From NCBI RefSeq assembly GCF_003966695.1, contig NZ_AP018827.1:310001-374000 (forward strand): a stretch of 64,000 nucleotides of DNA, read 5' to 3'. Below the pieces are notes generated by a model. That model searched no databases. It was given only the letters and a program-made list of their open reading frames with translations, and had not been told where the DNA came from. Positions within the stretch are counted from its first letter, which is position 1, and each line of letters opens with the position of its first letter. The stretch is from Asticcacaulis excentricus (lineage in GTDB: Bacteria; Pseudomonadota; Alphaproteobacteria; Caulobacterales; Caulobacteraceae). The position numbers were made by a program, and so were the translations under genes. Positions 8,590 to 16,407 of the stretch are shown piece after piece.

Positions 8590-10164
8590 ATGGACACTGG
8601 CCGACCCACTTCCGGAGCCTCGGTTTTGACGGACGACACCCTCTCTGAGGCGCAGCACCACAGCGCGCTGCTGGCGGCGATTGTCGCCTCGTCGGATGAT
8701 GCCATCGTCTCCAAGACGCTCGACGGCATCATCACCACCTGGAATGCCGGGGCCGAGCGCATTTTCGGCTACACAGCGGCCGAAGCGGTCGGGCAACACA
8801 TCACCCTGATCATTCCTAAGGATATGCACGATGAGGAATACGTCATCATCGGCAAGGTGCGCAGCGGTCAGCGGGTCGAACACTTTCAAACCGTGCGCCG
8901 CACCAAATCCGGGGCCCTGATCGACATTTCGCTGACCGTGTCGCCGGTGCGCGATGAGGCCGGGCGCATCATCGGCGCCTCCAAGATCGCCCGCGACATC
9001 ACACGCCAAAAGGCCATCGCGGCGCAACTGGCCGAAGCCAACCGCCGCCGCGACGAATTCATGGCCAATATGAGCCACGAACTGCGCACCCCCATGAACG
9101 CTGTCATCGGTCTGGCCCATATCCTCAGCCTGTCGCCCAACCTTTCCGAGCGCGAACAGAGCTATGTCAGTGTGCTGAAACAAAGCGGCGAAAACCTGCT
9201 GCACCTGATCAACAACCTGCTGGACGTGTCGAAGATCGAGGCCGGGGCCATCGAGCTGGAGACGCGCGATTTCAACCTGCCCGAACTGATCGAACAGACG
9301 GTGGCCGCGCCGCGCGTCCATGCCGCGGAAAAGGGTGTCGGCTTTGGCGTCACCTATGGCGCGCAACTGCGCGAATACTACCGCGGCGATCCGCTGAGGG
9401 TGCAGCAGATACTGAGCAACCTGCTGGCCAACGCCGTGAAATTTACCGATACCGGCCGTATCGACCTGCGCCTGTCGGTGGTGCACGCCGAAGCCGACAG
9501 CGCGCGTGTGCGCTTTGAGGTGATGGATACCGGCGTCGGTATCCCGCCGGACAAGCTGGACGCCATCTTCGAAAAGTTCACGCAGGCCGATGCCTCGATG
9601 ACGCGGCGCTATGGCGGCACGGGTCTGGGCCTGTCGATTGCCCGCGCCCTGGCCGAACAGATGGGGGGCACGCTGAGCGCCGCCAGCACGCCAGGGCAGG
9701 GGGCGATCTTCACCGCCGAACTGCCCTTAACGCACGATCCGGCCCGTCCGCAGACGCTTGAGGCCGCACAACCGCTCTCGGAAGGCCGGCGTCAGGTGCT
9801 GATCGTCGAAGACTATGAGCCGAACATCGTGGTGGTCTCCACGCTGCTCGATCAGATGGGGCTCAATTACGACGTAGCGCGCACCGGCACCGAGGCCCTG
9901 CGCCGCGCCGAAATGCGCGCTTACGACCTGATCCTGATGGACGTGCAGATGCCCGGCATGGACGGTTTTGAAAGCACGCGCCGCATCCGCCAGATGGAAA
10001 CGCAGCGCGCCCTGCCGGCCACGCCGGTGGTTGCCATGACCGCGCACGTGCGCGATTCCGACCGCCGCCGCTGCTTCGAAGCGGGCATGACGGGCTTCAT
10101 CCCCAAACCCTTCGAACCCCAAACCTTCATGCAGGTGGTGGGCGAAGCCATCGCTGCCGCCTGA
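8590..10164 (+). CDS. PAS-containing hybrid sensor histidine kinase
   Basis: Soluble hybrid kinase of 524 aa. The PAS domain (about 20-140) contains GAERIFGYTAAEAVGQ and the typical PAC tail. The HisKA dimerisation helix carries His163 in MSHELRTPMNAVIG. The HATPase domain has N, G1 (DTGVGIPPDK) and G2 (GGTGLGLSI) boxes. A C-terminal receiver domain holds the phosphoacceptor Asp451 in LILMDVQMPGMDG. There is no membrane segment, so the signal is intracellular (redox, light or ligand; no flavin Cys motif is obvious). The hybrid layout implies a phosphotransfer partner elsewhere. Divergent neighbour: the DUF4142 lipoprotein. Confidence 0.93.
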   Translation: MDTGRPTSGASVLTDDTLSEAQHHSALLAAIVASSDDAIVSKTLDGIITTWNAGAERIFGYTAAEAVGQHITLIIPKDMHDEEYVIIGKVRSGQRVEHFQTVRRTKSGALIDISLTVSPVRDEAGRIIGASKIARDITRQKAIAAQLAEANRRRDEFMANMSHELRTPMNAVIGLAHILSLSPNLSEREQSYVSVLKQSGENLLHLINNLLDVSKIEAGAIELETRDFNLPELIEQTVAAPRVHAAEKGVGFGVTYGAQLREYYRGDPLRVQQILSNLLANAVKFTDTGRIDLRLSVVHAEADSARVRFEVMDTGVGIPPDKLDAIFEKFTQADASMTRRYGGTGLGLSIARALAEQMGGTLSAASTPGQGAIFTAELPLTHDPARPQTLEAAQPLSEGRRQVLIVEDYEPNIVVVSTLLDQMGLNYDVARTGTEALRRAEMRAYDLILMDVQMPGMDGFESTRRIRQMETQRALPATPVVAMTAHVRDSDRRRCFEAGMTGFIPKPFEPQTFMQVVGEAIAAA

Positions 10165-10230
10165 GCGACGAGGTGAGGGGGCGGTTTGTGACCGTCCACA
10201 GGCTTTGTGCGCAAAAAGCAAAATTAGCGC

Positions 10231-10258
10231 TTGCAAGGGCGGAAAAAATTCGTATGTT
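10231..10258 (+). promoter_or_regulatory. Promoter of tRNA-Lys
   Basis: TTGCAA (10231-10236) and TATGTT (10253-10258) with a 16-bp spacer sit 55 bp before the tRNA. Confidence 0.5.
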
Positions 10259-10313
10259 CCGCGCCTCACCGCCGGGGCTCGCCAACAGCCCCACCTTGAA
10301 AGCGGTGAAAAGT

Positions 10314-10389
<76 letters not shown>

Positions 10390-10504
10390 TTCCTCCTTCC
10401 GCCAGCGTCCGGCGAAGTTGAAAAAATCCTTATTTTGTGGTGCTTTAGCGCTCGTGACATCCATGAGGGTACGCCCTGTCCGCGCGCATCCGGGTAATTT
10501 GGTT

Positions 10505-10548
10505 GTCACGCTGGGGGTCACGCTCAAACACTGCAAAATGGTGACCCC
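10505..10548. promoter_or_regulatory. Repeated GGTCAC motifs upstream of integrase remnant
   Basis: GTCACGCT occurs twice in tandem (10505-10512 and 10517-10524). GGGGTCAC (10514-10521) is matched by the inverted copy GTGACCCC (10541-10548), directly ahead of the integrase start. Clustered short direct and inverted copies are what arm-type integrase binding sites look like. Inference from position. Confidence 0.45.
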
Positions 10549-10549
10549 A

Positions 10550-10680
10550 ATGGCCATGACTGATACGGCGATCCGGGCGGCCAAGCCCTTGGATAAACAG
10601 TATAAGCTTTACGACTCAGGCGGCCTGTTCATGATAGTGAGGCCTTCCGGGCAAAAGCTCTGGCGGTTCAAGTATCCTCC
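10550..10680 (+). pseudogene. Tyrosine integrase, N-terminal fragment (P4/DUF4102 type)
   Basis: The frame beginning MAMTDTAIRAAKP and continuing through KLYDSGGLFMIVRPSG and KLWRFKY matches the arm-binding N-terminus (DUF4102) of P4-type site-specific integrases. Homology stops abruptly at about 10680, after about 43 codons; the rest of the frame is unrelated. Such integrases (about 400 aa) lie next to the tRNA they use as target, exactly the position seen here, 160 bp from tRNA-Lys. An in-frame ATG at 10538 is an alternative start. Truncated by deletion. Confidence 0.8.
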
Positions 10681-10864
10681 TGAAACGCCAAGACCGCCAC
10701 CTCGTAGGCATGCGTCATCCAGGGTATGACGGGCAGGGCGACCGCAGGACGGTTTGCCCGTCGTGGGGACGCTTCTTCGTTGTCAGAGGCCCGGCTTTCC
10801 CCGCCGGTTCTGGCGCTTGTACTGCGTCCATCACCCTCCATCGGCATCCTCTGGTGTGCACGCC

Positions 10865-11071
10865 TGATGCGGTGGAGTATCTGAACCCTTGAGAGGAACA
10901 TAACGGCCATTCCTGTACGAGCGTATGGCTGATGGCTCGCTCAAGTCCGTCAAGATCGGCGGACGCAGGCTGATACTGAGGGACGATCTGGTGGCGTTTC
11001 TGACATCTGACACGCCAGTTTCGCTGACGTTCCCCGTCTGCTCCGGCGGCGCAAAGCGTGAAGGTGGTTGA
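10865..11071 (+). pseudogene. Excisionase/AlpA-type HTH remnant, frameshifted
   Basis: The frame RPFLYERMADGSLKSVKIGG (10904 on), continuing RRLILRDDLVAFL, reads as the helix-turn-helix DNA-binding domain of excisionase/AlpA-like proteins (HTH_17). The expected preceding helix (DAVEYLN, 10870-10890) is in a different frame, and a TAA at 10901 interrupts the domain, so the gene is broken. Position between two integrase fragments supports origin from the same integrative element. Confidence 0.65.
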
Positions 11072-11329
11072 AAGCAAAAGGCGCAAGTTCGCTCGGTAAC
11101 AAGGCCCGTCCGTCAGATGATTTTGCCACCCGAATAACGTTCAAATCAGGTTTTTTGATTCGCGTTTTTTGCAGGGCAAGTGCGCTGCGTTTTTTGCCGA
11201 TAAATTTCCCGAGATTCAAAATCTGGGTTCTATGTGACCGGTGTGTTCAACCTCACTCCGCCCAAGTCTCCGATAATCTACACATAGGCGGGCGTAATGC
11301 TCACCCACAGTCTGACCGTTCATTGCACG

Positions 11330-11546
11330 CAATCCACGAAACGCATGACAATTCTATCTGCCTGCGCTTGATGGAAGGTGCGGACATCTATCAGATTGCC
11401 AAAATTGCCGCACCAGCGTTGATATGATTGAGCAGTTCTATGCGGCTCACATCAAGGACCGCATCGACGCGCAAGCTGTCAATGTTCGAAAGGAGAAGAA
11501 GCTGGTCCGTGGTCGATCTGTTCCGGAAACGGATATTCAGAATTAG
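11330..11546 (+). pseudogene. Tyrosine integrase, C-terminal fragment with frameshift
   Basis: LRLMEGADIYQIAK (about 11360-11402) continues, after a one-base deletion in the AAAA run near 11400, as CRTSVDMIEQFYAAHIKDRI and on to a TAG at 11546. This is the catalytic C-terminus of a phage-type integrase; the Tyr in EQFYAAH would be the nucleophile. The same strand as the N-terminal fragment at 10550 suggests one or two decayed integrases with the middle deleted. The HxxR part upstream is already unrecognisable. Confidence 0.75.
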
Positions 11547-11567
11547 GGGATAGCCAGATAATCATAC

Positions 11568-11596
11568 TCGACGCGGCGGTTTTGCCTCTTTATAAT
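11568..11596 (+). promoter_or_regulatory. Promoter of tRNA-Leu
   Basis: TCGACG (11568-11573) and a perfect TATAAT (11591-11596), spacer 17 bp, ending 14 bp before the tRNA. Confidence 0.65.
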
Positions 11597-11610
11597 TCAA
11601 CGCGGTTTAA

Positions 11611-11907
11611 GCGGGCATGGCGGAATCGGTAGACGCAACGGACTTAAGCCAGGGATTGAGTGCCTTCGGGGAAACCCGAAGCGTAGAACTGCTCAAATTC
11701 GGGGAAGCCTTCGCTGGTAATCCCGAGCCAAGCCGGTCATCGATCGGAAGGTGTAGAGACTAGACGGGCAGCACCTAACCCCGCTCCGGGTATGGTGAAG
11801 GGATAGTCCAGACCACGAACGCGAAAAGCGCGGCGGCGAAAGCCGAAGTGGTAAGAAAATCCGTCGGCCGCATGGCCATGCCGGTTCGAGTCCGGCTGCC
11901 CGCACCA
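11611..11907 (+). tRNA. tRNA-Leu (anticodon TAA) interrupted by a group I intron
   Basis: Exon 1 is 11611-11645 and exon 2 is 11856-11907; joined they give an 87-nt class II tRNA with an encoded CCA. Acceptor GCGGGCA pairs perfectly with TGCCCGC. Anticodon stem ACGGA (11638-11642) pairs with TCCGT (11860-11864). The loop becomes CTTAAAA with anticodon UAA, a long variable arm follows, and the T arm is GCCGG-TTCGAGT-CCGGC. The intron separates U34 from A35, the same place as in cyanobacterial and plastid tRNA-Leu(UAA) introns. Confidence 0.93.
11646..11855 (+). ncRNA. Group I intron (IC3-like, 210 nt, no ORF)
   Basis: Self-splicing intron core recognisable by eye against the cyanobacterial tRNA-Leu intron. 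P1 pairs exon CTT with intron GAG (U-G at the splice site). P2 is CTTCGGG-GAAA-CCCGAAG (11664-11681). P4 pairs TTCGGG with CCCGAG (around 11698-11704 and 11722-11727). The conserved runs ATCCCGAGCCAAGCC (11720-11734) and GGAAGGTGTAGAGACTAG (11746-11763) mark J/P6 and P3-P7, with AGTCC near 11806 closing P7. It ends with G11855 as the terminal guanosine. No homing endonuclease is encoded. Confidence 0.9.
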
Positions 11908-11919
11908 CGCATCTGGTTT

Positions 11920-12044
11920 TAGAGCGAAATGATTTTAGGTGGAAACGGCTTATCGCTATAGCGCCTCCCCTGAAACGAAGTTCGGCGAAGCCAAATCAGG
12001 GGAGGCGCTTTAATTATGCTTCCGTTTAAAATCATCTCGCTCTA
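11920..12044. repeat. Nested palindromic repeat running into the VOC gene
   Basis: Outer arms TAGAGCGAAATGATTTTA (11920-11937) and TAAAATCATCTCGCTCTA (12027-12044) differ at one position. Inner arms AGCGCCTCCCCTGA (11960-11973) and TCAGGGGAGGCGCT (11996-12009) are exact. Together they form a cruciform-like element of 125 bp. Its right outer arm encodes the last residues and the stop of the minus-strand VOC protein. Confidence 0.8.
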
Positions 12045-12429
12045 GGGGGGCTTCGTCGCTCACGCGGCCGAATTTAAGCAAATTCCCATGCGGGTCATGG
12101 ATGTAAAATTCGGTCATGCCCCACGGCCTCGGCAGGATCGGCGACAGGTGCAAAAGTTCCTTTTGCCGGAACTCTTCGTGCAGCCTGTCTATGCTGCCGC
12201 CGCGAATATAGACCGCACTCTGTTCGCACAGGTCGCGGCGATTTGTCAGCCAGAAGTGCAGTTCAATCGGTGAACCGAAGGCATCGCGTCTGAGGATCAG
12301 ATAGTTGTGATCCTCAAACACGGTGGCGTCGAAACCCAGAAACTCGCTGTAGAAGCTCCGGGTTTCGCTTAGCGACAGGCTGGGCAGGATAGGCAGAACC
12401 TCAAGGCGATCGTCCTCTGCCGCCGCCAT
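12010..12429 (-). CDS. VOC-superfamily (glyoxalase/bleomycin-resistance-like) protein
   Basis: 139-aa protein with the vicinal-oxygen-chelate pattern: ILPSLSLSETRSFYSEFLGF (first beta-alpha module), IELHFWLT, and the C-terminal WGMTEFYIHDPHGNLLKFGR module. Possible metal ligands are His58 of ELHFW and Glu of TEFYI. Members are dioxygenases, glyoxalases or drug-binding proteins; no substrate can be assigned. The start follows the GH3 stop by one base (TAA-C-ATG), so it is probably co-transcribed with that gene. The last 10 or so residues (RDDFKRKHN) are encoded by a palindromic repeat, so the native C-terminus was likely altered. Confidence 0.82.
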   Translation of the reverse strand: MAAAEDDRLEVLPILPSLSLSETRSFYSEFLGFDATVFEDHNYLILRRDAFGSPIELHFWLTNRRDLCEQSAVYIRGGSIDRLHEEFRQKELLHLSPILPRPWGMTEFYIHDPHGNLLKFGRVSDEAPLERDDFKRKHN

Positions 12430-12430
12430 G

Positions 12431-14713
12431 TTACTTCCCTCTCACATCGTACTTTTGCGCGCTCAGCGTGACCGTGGTCTTGCTGACGGCATCGGTGGCC
12501 GAGCGGGCGAGGATCACGTCGTAAGCCCCGGCGGCGACGTTCCACGTCTTTGACGCGCTGTCGAAAGTGGCCAGCAGGCGTGGATCGACCGTTACCGTCA
12601 CGGTCTTCGACTCGCCGGGCTTCAGCGCCACCTTGTCCCAGCCGCCGAGGCGCTTGGGCGCCTCCCAGCCGGCCGAGGCGGGGGCCGAAACATAGACCTG
12701 CGGCACGTCCGAAGCGGCGACCTTGCCCGTATTGGTCACGGTGAAGCTGACGCTCAGCTTGTCGCCGGTCGTTGAGGTCTTCAGGTCGCTGTAGCCGAAG
12801 GTGGAATAGGTCAGGCCGTGGCCGAAGGCGAAGAGCGGCTTCAGGCCCTTCTTGTCGAACCACTTGTAACCGATGGCTGCGCCTTCGATGTCGTAATTGA
12901 CCTGGGTGCGGATCGTCTCACTCTTGGGGTCACCGTCCAGCTTCGGGCGCGGCAGCTGATCGAGCGAAGCGGCAAAGGTCACCGGCAGGCGGCCGGACGG
13001 CGAGACTTCACCGGTCAGGACGCGCGCAATGGCCGTGCCGCCCTTGGTGCCGGGATACCAAGCTTCGACCACGGCCCCGACCTTCGAAAGCCACGGCATG
13101 AAGACCGGCCCGCCCGTTTGCAGCACGACGACGGTCCTTTTATTGGCCTTGGCCACCGCGTCGATCAGGGCGTCGGCGTTTTCATCGAGTTTCAGTTCGG
13201 CATCCAGCGATTCGCCTGTCCACTGGGTGCCGAACACGATCACCACGTCCGCGCCTTTTGCCGCCTTCACCGCCGCCTTGATGTCCTTGCCGTCATGATA
13301 GACGACCTCGGCCTTGGTGCGGGCTTTCAGCGCTTCGACCGGCGAGTCCGGATAGTAGGTGAGGGGGCCGGGGAAGGCCTTGGGGCCAAGGCCCAGATCC
13401 TTGACCGGGTTGCCGCCCTGACCATAGACCTGAGACGAGCCGCCACCGGAAATGACGCCCTTATCCGCATAGCCGCCGATGACGACGATCTTTTTGGCGG
13501 TGGTCACCAGCGGCAGCAGGCCGGTGTTTTTCAGCAGCACAATGCCACCTTCGGCATCGGCCTGAGTGACGGCGGCGTGCGCCTTGAAGTCGATCTGGTC
13601 TTCGGCCACCGGCACGGGCTTGTCGAAGGCACTGGTCGAGAACAGGCCCCACAGGATGCGGCGCGCCATATCGTCGAGGCGCTCTTGCTTCACAAAGCCG
13701 TTTTCCACCGCTTCTTTCAGCGGCCCGGCGAAGTAGTTGCTCTTGTCGAACGGATAGCCTGACTGCTGATCCAGTCCGGCATTGGCGGCCGGGATGGTCG
13801 AATGGGTGGCGCCCCAGTCCGACATCACATAGCCCTTATAGCCCCAGTCTTTCTTCAGGACTTCGTTCAGCAGATAGTCGCTTTCGCAAGCATAGACATT
13901 GTTGACGCGGTTATAGGCGCACATCACCGAGGCCGGATTGCCGGTTTCGATGGCGAACTGAAACGCCAGCAGGTCGGACTCGCGCCCGGCCTTGTCCGAA
14001 ATGTTGGAAGAGACAGTGAAGCGATTGGTTTCCTGCGCATTATAGGCATAGTGCTTGACGGTCGAGATAATGTGGTTCGACTGAATGCCGCGGATCTGCT
14101 CACCGACGATGATCCCGGCCAGCAGCGGGTCTTCGCCGCCATATTCGAAGTTGCGGCCATTGCGCGGCTCGCGCATCAGGTTGACGCCCCCGGCCAGTTG
14201 CACGTTAAAGCCCGACAGGCGCGCTTCGCGGCCGATCATCGCGCCGCCCTTGAAGGCCAGATCGCGGTCCCAGGTCGCCGCCGTGGCCATGCCCGATGGC
14301 AGGGCGGTGCGCAGGCGCGGCTTGTCACCGACCTGCGAGGCGACGCCGACGCCCGCGTCGGTTTGCCACTGATTGGGAATGCCAAGACGCGGCACGCCGA
14401 AGACAAAGCCCGCCGATTGGTGGTGGCTTTCGACCGGCGGCTTCCAGTTCAGCCCGGCAATGTCGCCACGCGCATTGAGCCAGTCGGCGGCCGTGGCGAA
14501 ATGACCGAAGACGAGTTTCAGCTTCTCGTCCTGCGTCATTTCCTTCAGTAGCAGTTCCGTCCGCGTGTCGGCATCCAGCCGGGTGTCGGTCCAGGGCGTC
14601 GCCTTGGGGGCCTCAGCGGCGGCGGCCTGGGCCTGAGCATAGGCGGGTGCGGTGGAGACGAAGGCGAGCCCAAGGGCGGCGGTCGCCAGCAGGCTGAGCT
14701 TGAAAGTGCGCAT
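12431..14713 (-). CDS. Secreted GH3 beta-glucosidase-type glycosidase
   Basis: Three-domain glycoside hydrolase family 3 enzyme, 760 aa, removing terminal beta-linked glucosyl or related units. A signal peptide (1-26, ending TAPAYAQ) implies export. The catalytic nucleophile is Asp299 in GYVMSDWGATHS. Other GH3 marks are VKHYAYNAQETNR, the C-terminal sandwich and a fibronectin-III-like end with VTNTGKVAASDVPQVYV. The frame is open to 14755, but MRTFKLSLLATAALG at 14713 carries the signal peptide and follows AGGGA at a suitable distance. It is followed by the VOC gene. It belongs with the GH27 and second GH3 genes in a scavenging lifestyle on plant polysaccharides. Confidence 0.93.
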   Translation of the reverse strand: MRTFKLSLLATAALGLAFVSTAPAYAQAQAAAAEAPKATPWTDTRLDADTRTELLLKEMTQDEKLKLVFGHFATAADWLNARGDIAGLNWKPPVESHHQSAGFVFGVPRLGIPNQWQTDAGVGVASQVGDKPRLRTALPSGMATAATWDRDLAFKGGAMIGREARLSGFNVQLAGGVNLMREPRNGRNFEYGGEDPLLAGIIVGEQIRGIQSNHIISTVKHYAYNAQETNRFTVSSNISDKAGRESDLLAFQFAIETGNPASVMCAYNRVNNVYACESDYLLNEVLKKDWGYKGYVMSDWGATHSTIPAANAGLDQQSGYPFDKSNYFAGPLKEAVENGFVKQERLDDMARRILWGLFSTSAFDKPVPVAEDQIDFKAHAAVTQADAEGGIVLLKNTGLLPLVTTAKKIVVIGGYADKGVISGGGSSQVYGQGGNPVKDLGLGPKAFPGPLTYYPDSPVEALKARTKAEVVYHDGKDIKAAVKAAKGADVVIVFGTQWTGESLDAELKLDENADALIDAVAKANKRTVVVLQTGGPVFMPWLSKVGAVVEAWYPGTKGGTAIARVLTGEVSPSGRLPVTFAASLDQLPRPKLDGDPKSETIRTQVNYDIEGAAIGYKWFDKKGLKPLFAFGHGLTYSTFGYSDLKTSTTGDKLSVSFTVTNTGKVAASDVPQVYVSAPASAGWEAPKRLGGWDKVALKPGESKTVTVTVDPRLLATFDSASKTWNVAAGAYDVILARSATDAVSKTTVTLSAQKYDVRGK

Positions 14714-14779
14714 GATCAGTGTCCCTGGAATGATTTTGTCGTTGGGAGATTTCATAAGCCGGGATCGAATGTCTGTGAA

Positions 14780-14803
14780 GTCATTTCTTATGACATCGAT
14801 GTC
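14780..14803. promoter_or_regulatory. Overlapping palindromes in the GH3 promoter region
   Basis: GACATCGATGTC (14792-14803) is a perfect 12-bp palindrome with a central CG, as in LacI-family operators. It overlaps GTCAT-N5-ATGAC (14780-14794). Both lie about 70-90 bp upstream of the minus-strand GH3 start. Confidence 0.4.
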
Positions 14804-15193
14804 TTTTTTGGAATGGCTCAGGACAAATCGCCGCTTTATGAGGTATTTACAAAAGCCTGTGGTCGTCCCCCCTTGTAAGGGGGCAGCGTTGCGCCTAGAT
14901 TGTGAGATGGCGGGTCGTGCTGCGGCTCACGTCAGCGAACACCTAATCCTTCTGACCTTAATCTCTTAGAACGGGGGCTGTCCCTGACTGGGACCGTGGT
15001 CCCTATCATATGGCTCCCACCTGATACGTCAGGTCTGAGTGGATTTAAACGCTTCGCAACGGTTCCCGTGGCGCCGCCACCCCTTTGGGGTGGCGAAGCC
15101 ACATTTTTAAGTTTCTAGGGGCGCCGCCACCCCTTTTTTTACTGCACGATGTGCCTGTGGGGATTTAAACCGCGCAATCGTTACAATCCCAAC
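14804..15193. other. Intergenic region with duplicated GC-rich and AT-rich motifs
   Basis: No convincing gene. GCGCCGCCACCCC occurs at 15071-15083 and 15121-15133, the first copy as a hairpin with GGGGTGGCG. GGATTTAAAC occurs at 15041-15050 and 15161-15170, framing the pair. This looks like remnants of small dispersed repeats. Confidence 0.5.
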
Positions 15194-15228
15194 TTGACAG
15201 TCACCGCCTTCGTCTGAAATAAGGCGGT
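15194..15228 (+). promoter_or_regulatory. TerC promoter with overlapping inverted repeat
   Basis: TTGACA (15194-15199) is a perfect -35, with an AAATAA-type -10 around 15217-15222. ACCGCCTT (15203-15210) and AAGGCGGT (15221-15228) are exact inverted arms around 10 bp, covering spacer and -10, so a repressor bound here would block the promoter. A metalloregulator is an obvious candidate, but this is inference. Confidence 0.55.
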
Positions 15229-15345
15229 TAACCTCAGGGAGTAGCCAGATCGCCGCGTGCGATCGTTTGATGTCGTCAACACGAGCCTAGCTCCGGCATC
15301 AGACACCGTTTCGGCGGAGTGGCGAGACTGAGGGCGGGTCTGACC
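15229..15345 (+). promoter_or_regulatory. yybP-ykoY (manganese) riboswitch
   Basis: Conserved pieces are in the right order: AGGGAGTAGCC (15236-15246), CGTCAACA (15274-15281) and GGCGAGACTG (15321-15330). CCTCAG (15232-15237) pairs with CTGAGG (15328-15333) as the closing P1 stem. This family binds Mn2+ and typically sits ahead of mntP or alx/TerC genes, as here, 40 bp before a TerC start. It would turn on expression when Mn is high. Confidence 0.85.
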
Positions 15346-15384
15346 GACCTGTCCTAGCCAACCCTTAGAGATTGAGTCTCACCT

Positions 15385-16401
15385 ATGGATACGATTGCAA
15401 CGCCCCTGATGTGGGGGACGTTCGCGGCCTTTGTTGTTGTCGCGCTGTTTATTGATTTTTTTGCTCTGAATAAACAAGGGGCCCACAAGGTCTCGATGAA
15501 GGAAGCGGCCATCTGGTCGCTGATTTGGGTCGCCACCTCCTTCGTCTTCCTCGGCATTATGTGGTGGGAAATGGGTGGGCTTTCGGGCGATGCGGCCGCC
15601 AAGGCTCTGGCCAATACTAAGGCGCTGGAATTCACCACCGGCTATCTGGTCGAAAAGGCGCTGGCGGTCGATAATATCTTCGTCTTCCTGATGCTGTTCA
15701 CCTATTTCGCCGTGCCGGCGGAGTATCAGAAGCGCGTGCTGATGATCGGCATTCTGATGGCGCTGGTCCTGCGCGCCGGCATGATCGTGGTCGGTGCGTG
15801 GCTGGTGGCGCAGTTCCACTGGGTGCTCTACGTGTTCGGCGCGTTTCTGGTGTTCACGGGCTTCAAGATGTGGCTGGCCGCCGGTCAGGAGCCTGATCTG
15901 GAGAGCAATCCGGCCCTGAAATGGGTGCGCAAGACCTTCACCATCTCGCCCAACTACGACGGAGAGAAGTTCTTTACCCGCATTGATGGCAAGCGCATCG
16001 CCACGCCGCTGCTGATCGTGGTCATCTTGATCGGTATTATCGACGTGGTGTTTGCGGTGGACTCGATCCCGGCCATCTTCGCCATCACCACCGATCCGTT
16101 TATCGTCCTGACCTCCAACGTCTTCGCTATTCTGGGCCTGCGCGCCATGTACTTCCTGCTGGCCGGGATGCACGAAAAGTTCCATCTGCTGCCCTATGGT
16201 CTGGCGCTGGTGCTGGTCTTTGTTGGTACCAAGATGCTGCTGATCGACATCTATAAGATCCCGATTGTGTGGTCGCTTACTGCCACGGCCTCGGTACTGG
16301 TCCTGACCATGATCCTGTCTATCCTGATCAAACCGAAGGGCGACGCCCATCCGACCGGGGCCTTCCCGTTCGATTCGAAGAAGAAAAACGACGAAGGCTA
16401 A
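15385..16401 (+). CDS. TerC/Alx-family membrane protein, probable Mn2+ exporter
   Basis: Integral inner-membrane protein of 338 aa with about nine hydrophobic segments. The TerC signature shows in the paired acidic motifs LVEKALAVDNIFVFLMLF (about 88-105) and IIDVVFAVDSIPAIFAIT (about 216-233), whose Asp and Glu residues are thought to coordinate the metal. E. coli Alx and related TerC proteins export manganese and load secreted metalloenzymes. The yybP-ykoY element directly upstream strongly supports Mn control. The C-terminus is short and charged (FDSKKKNDEG). A terminator follows within 10 bp. Confidence 0.92.
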   Translation: MDTIATPLMWGTFAAFVVVALFIDFFALNKQGAHKVSMKEAAIWSLIWVATSFVFLGIMWWEMGGLSGDAAAKALANTKALEFTTGYLVEKALAVDNIFVFLMLFTYFAVPAEYQKRVLMIGILMALVLRAGMIVVGAWLVAQFHWVLYVFGAFLVFTGFKMWLAAGQEPDLESNPALKWVRKTFTISPNYDGEKFFTRIDGKRIATPLLIVVILIGIIDVVFAVDSIPAIFAITTDPFIVLTSNVFAILGLRAMYFLLAGMHEKFHLLPYGLALVLVFVGTKMLLIDIYKIPIVWSLTATASVLVLTMILSILIKPKGDAHPTGAFPFDSKKKNDEG

Positions 16402-16407
16402 CCTTTT

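Noticed and set aside
8395-9486. N-terminal extension of the DUF4142 frame
   Set aside because: Antisense to the histidine kinase; lipoprotein signal and ribosome site fix the start at 8394.
11693-11908. 71-codon minus-strand frame over tRNA-Leu
   Set aside because: Lies entirely inside the tRNA exon and group I intron, which explain the sequence.
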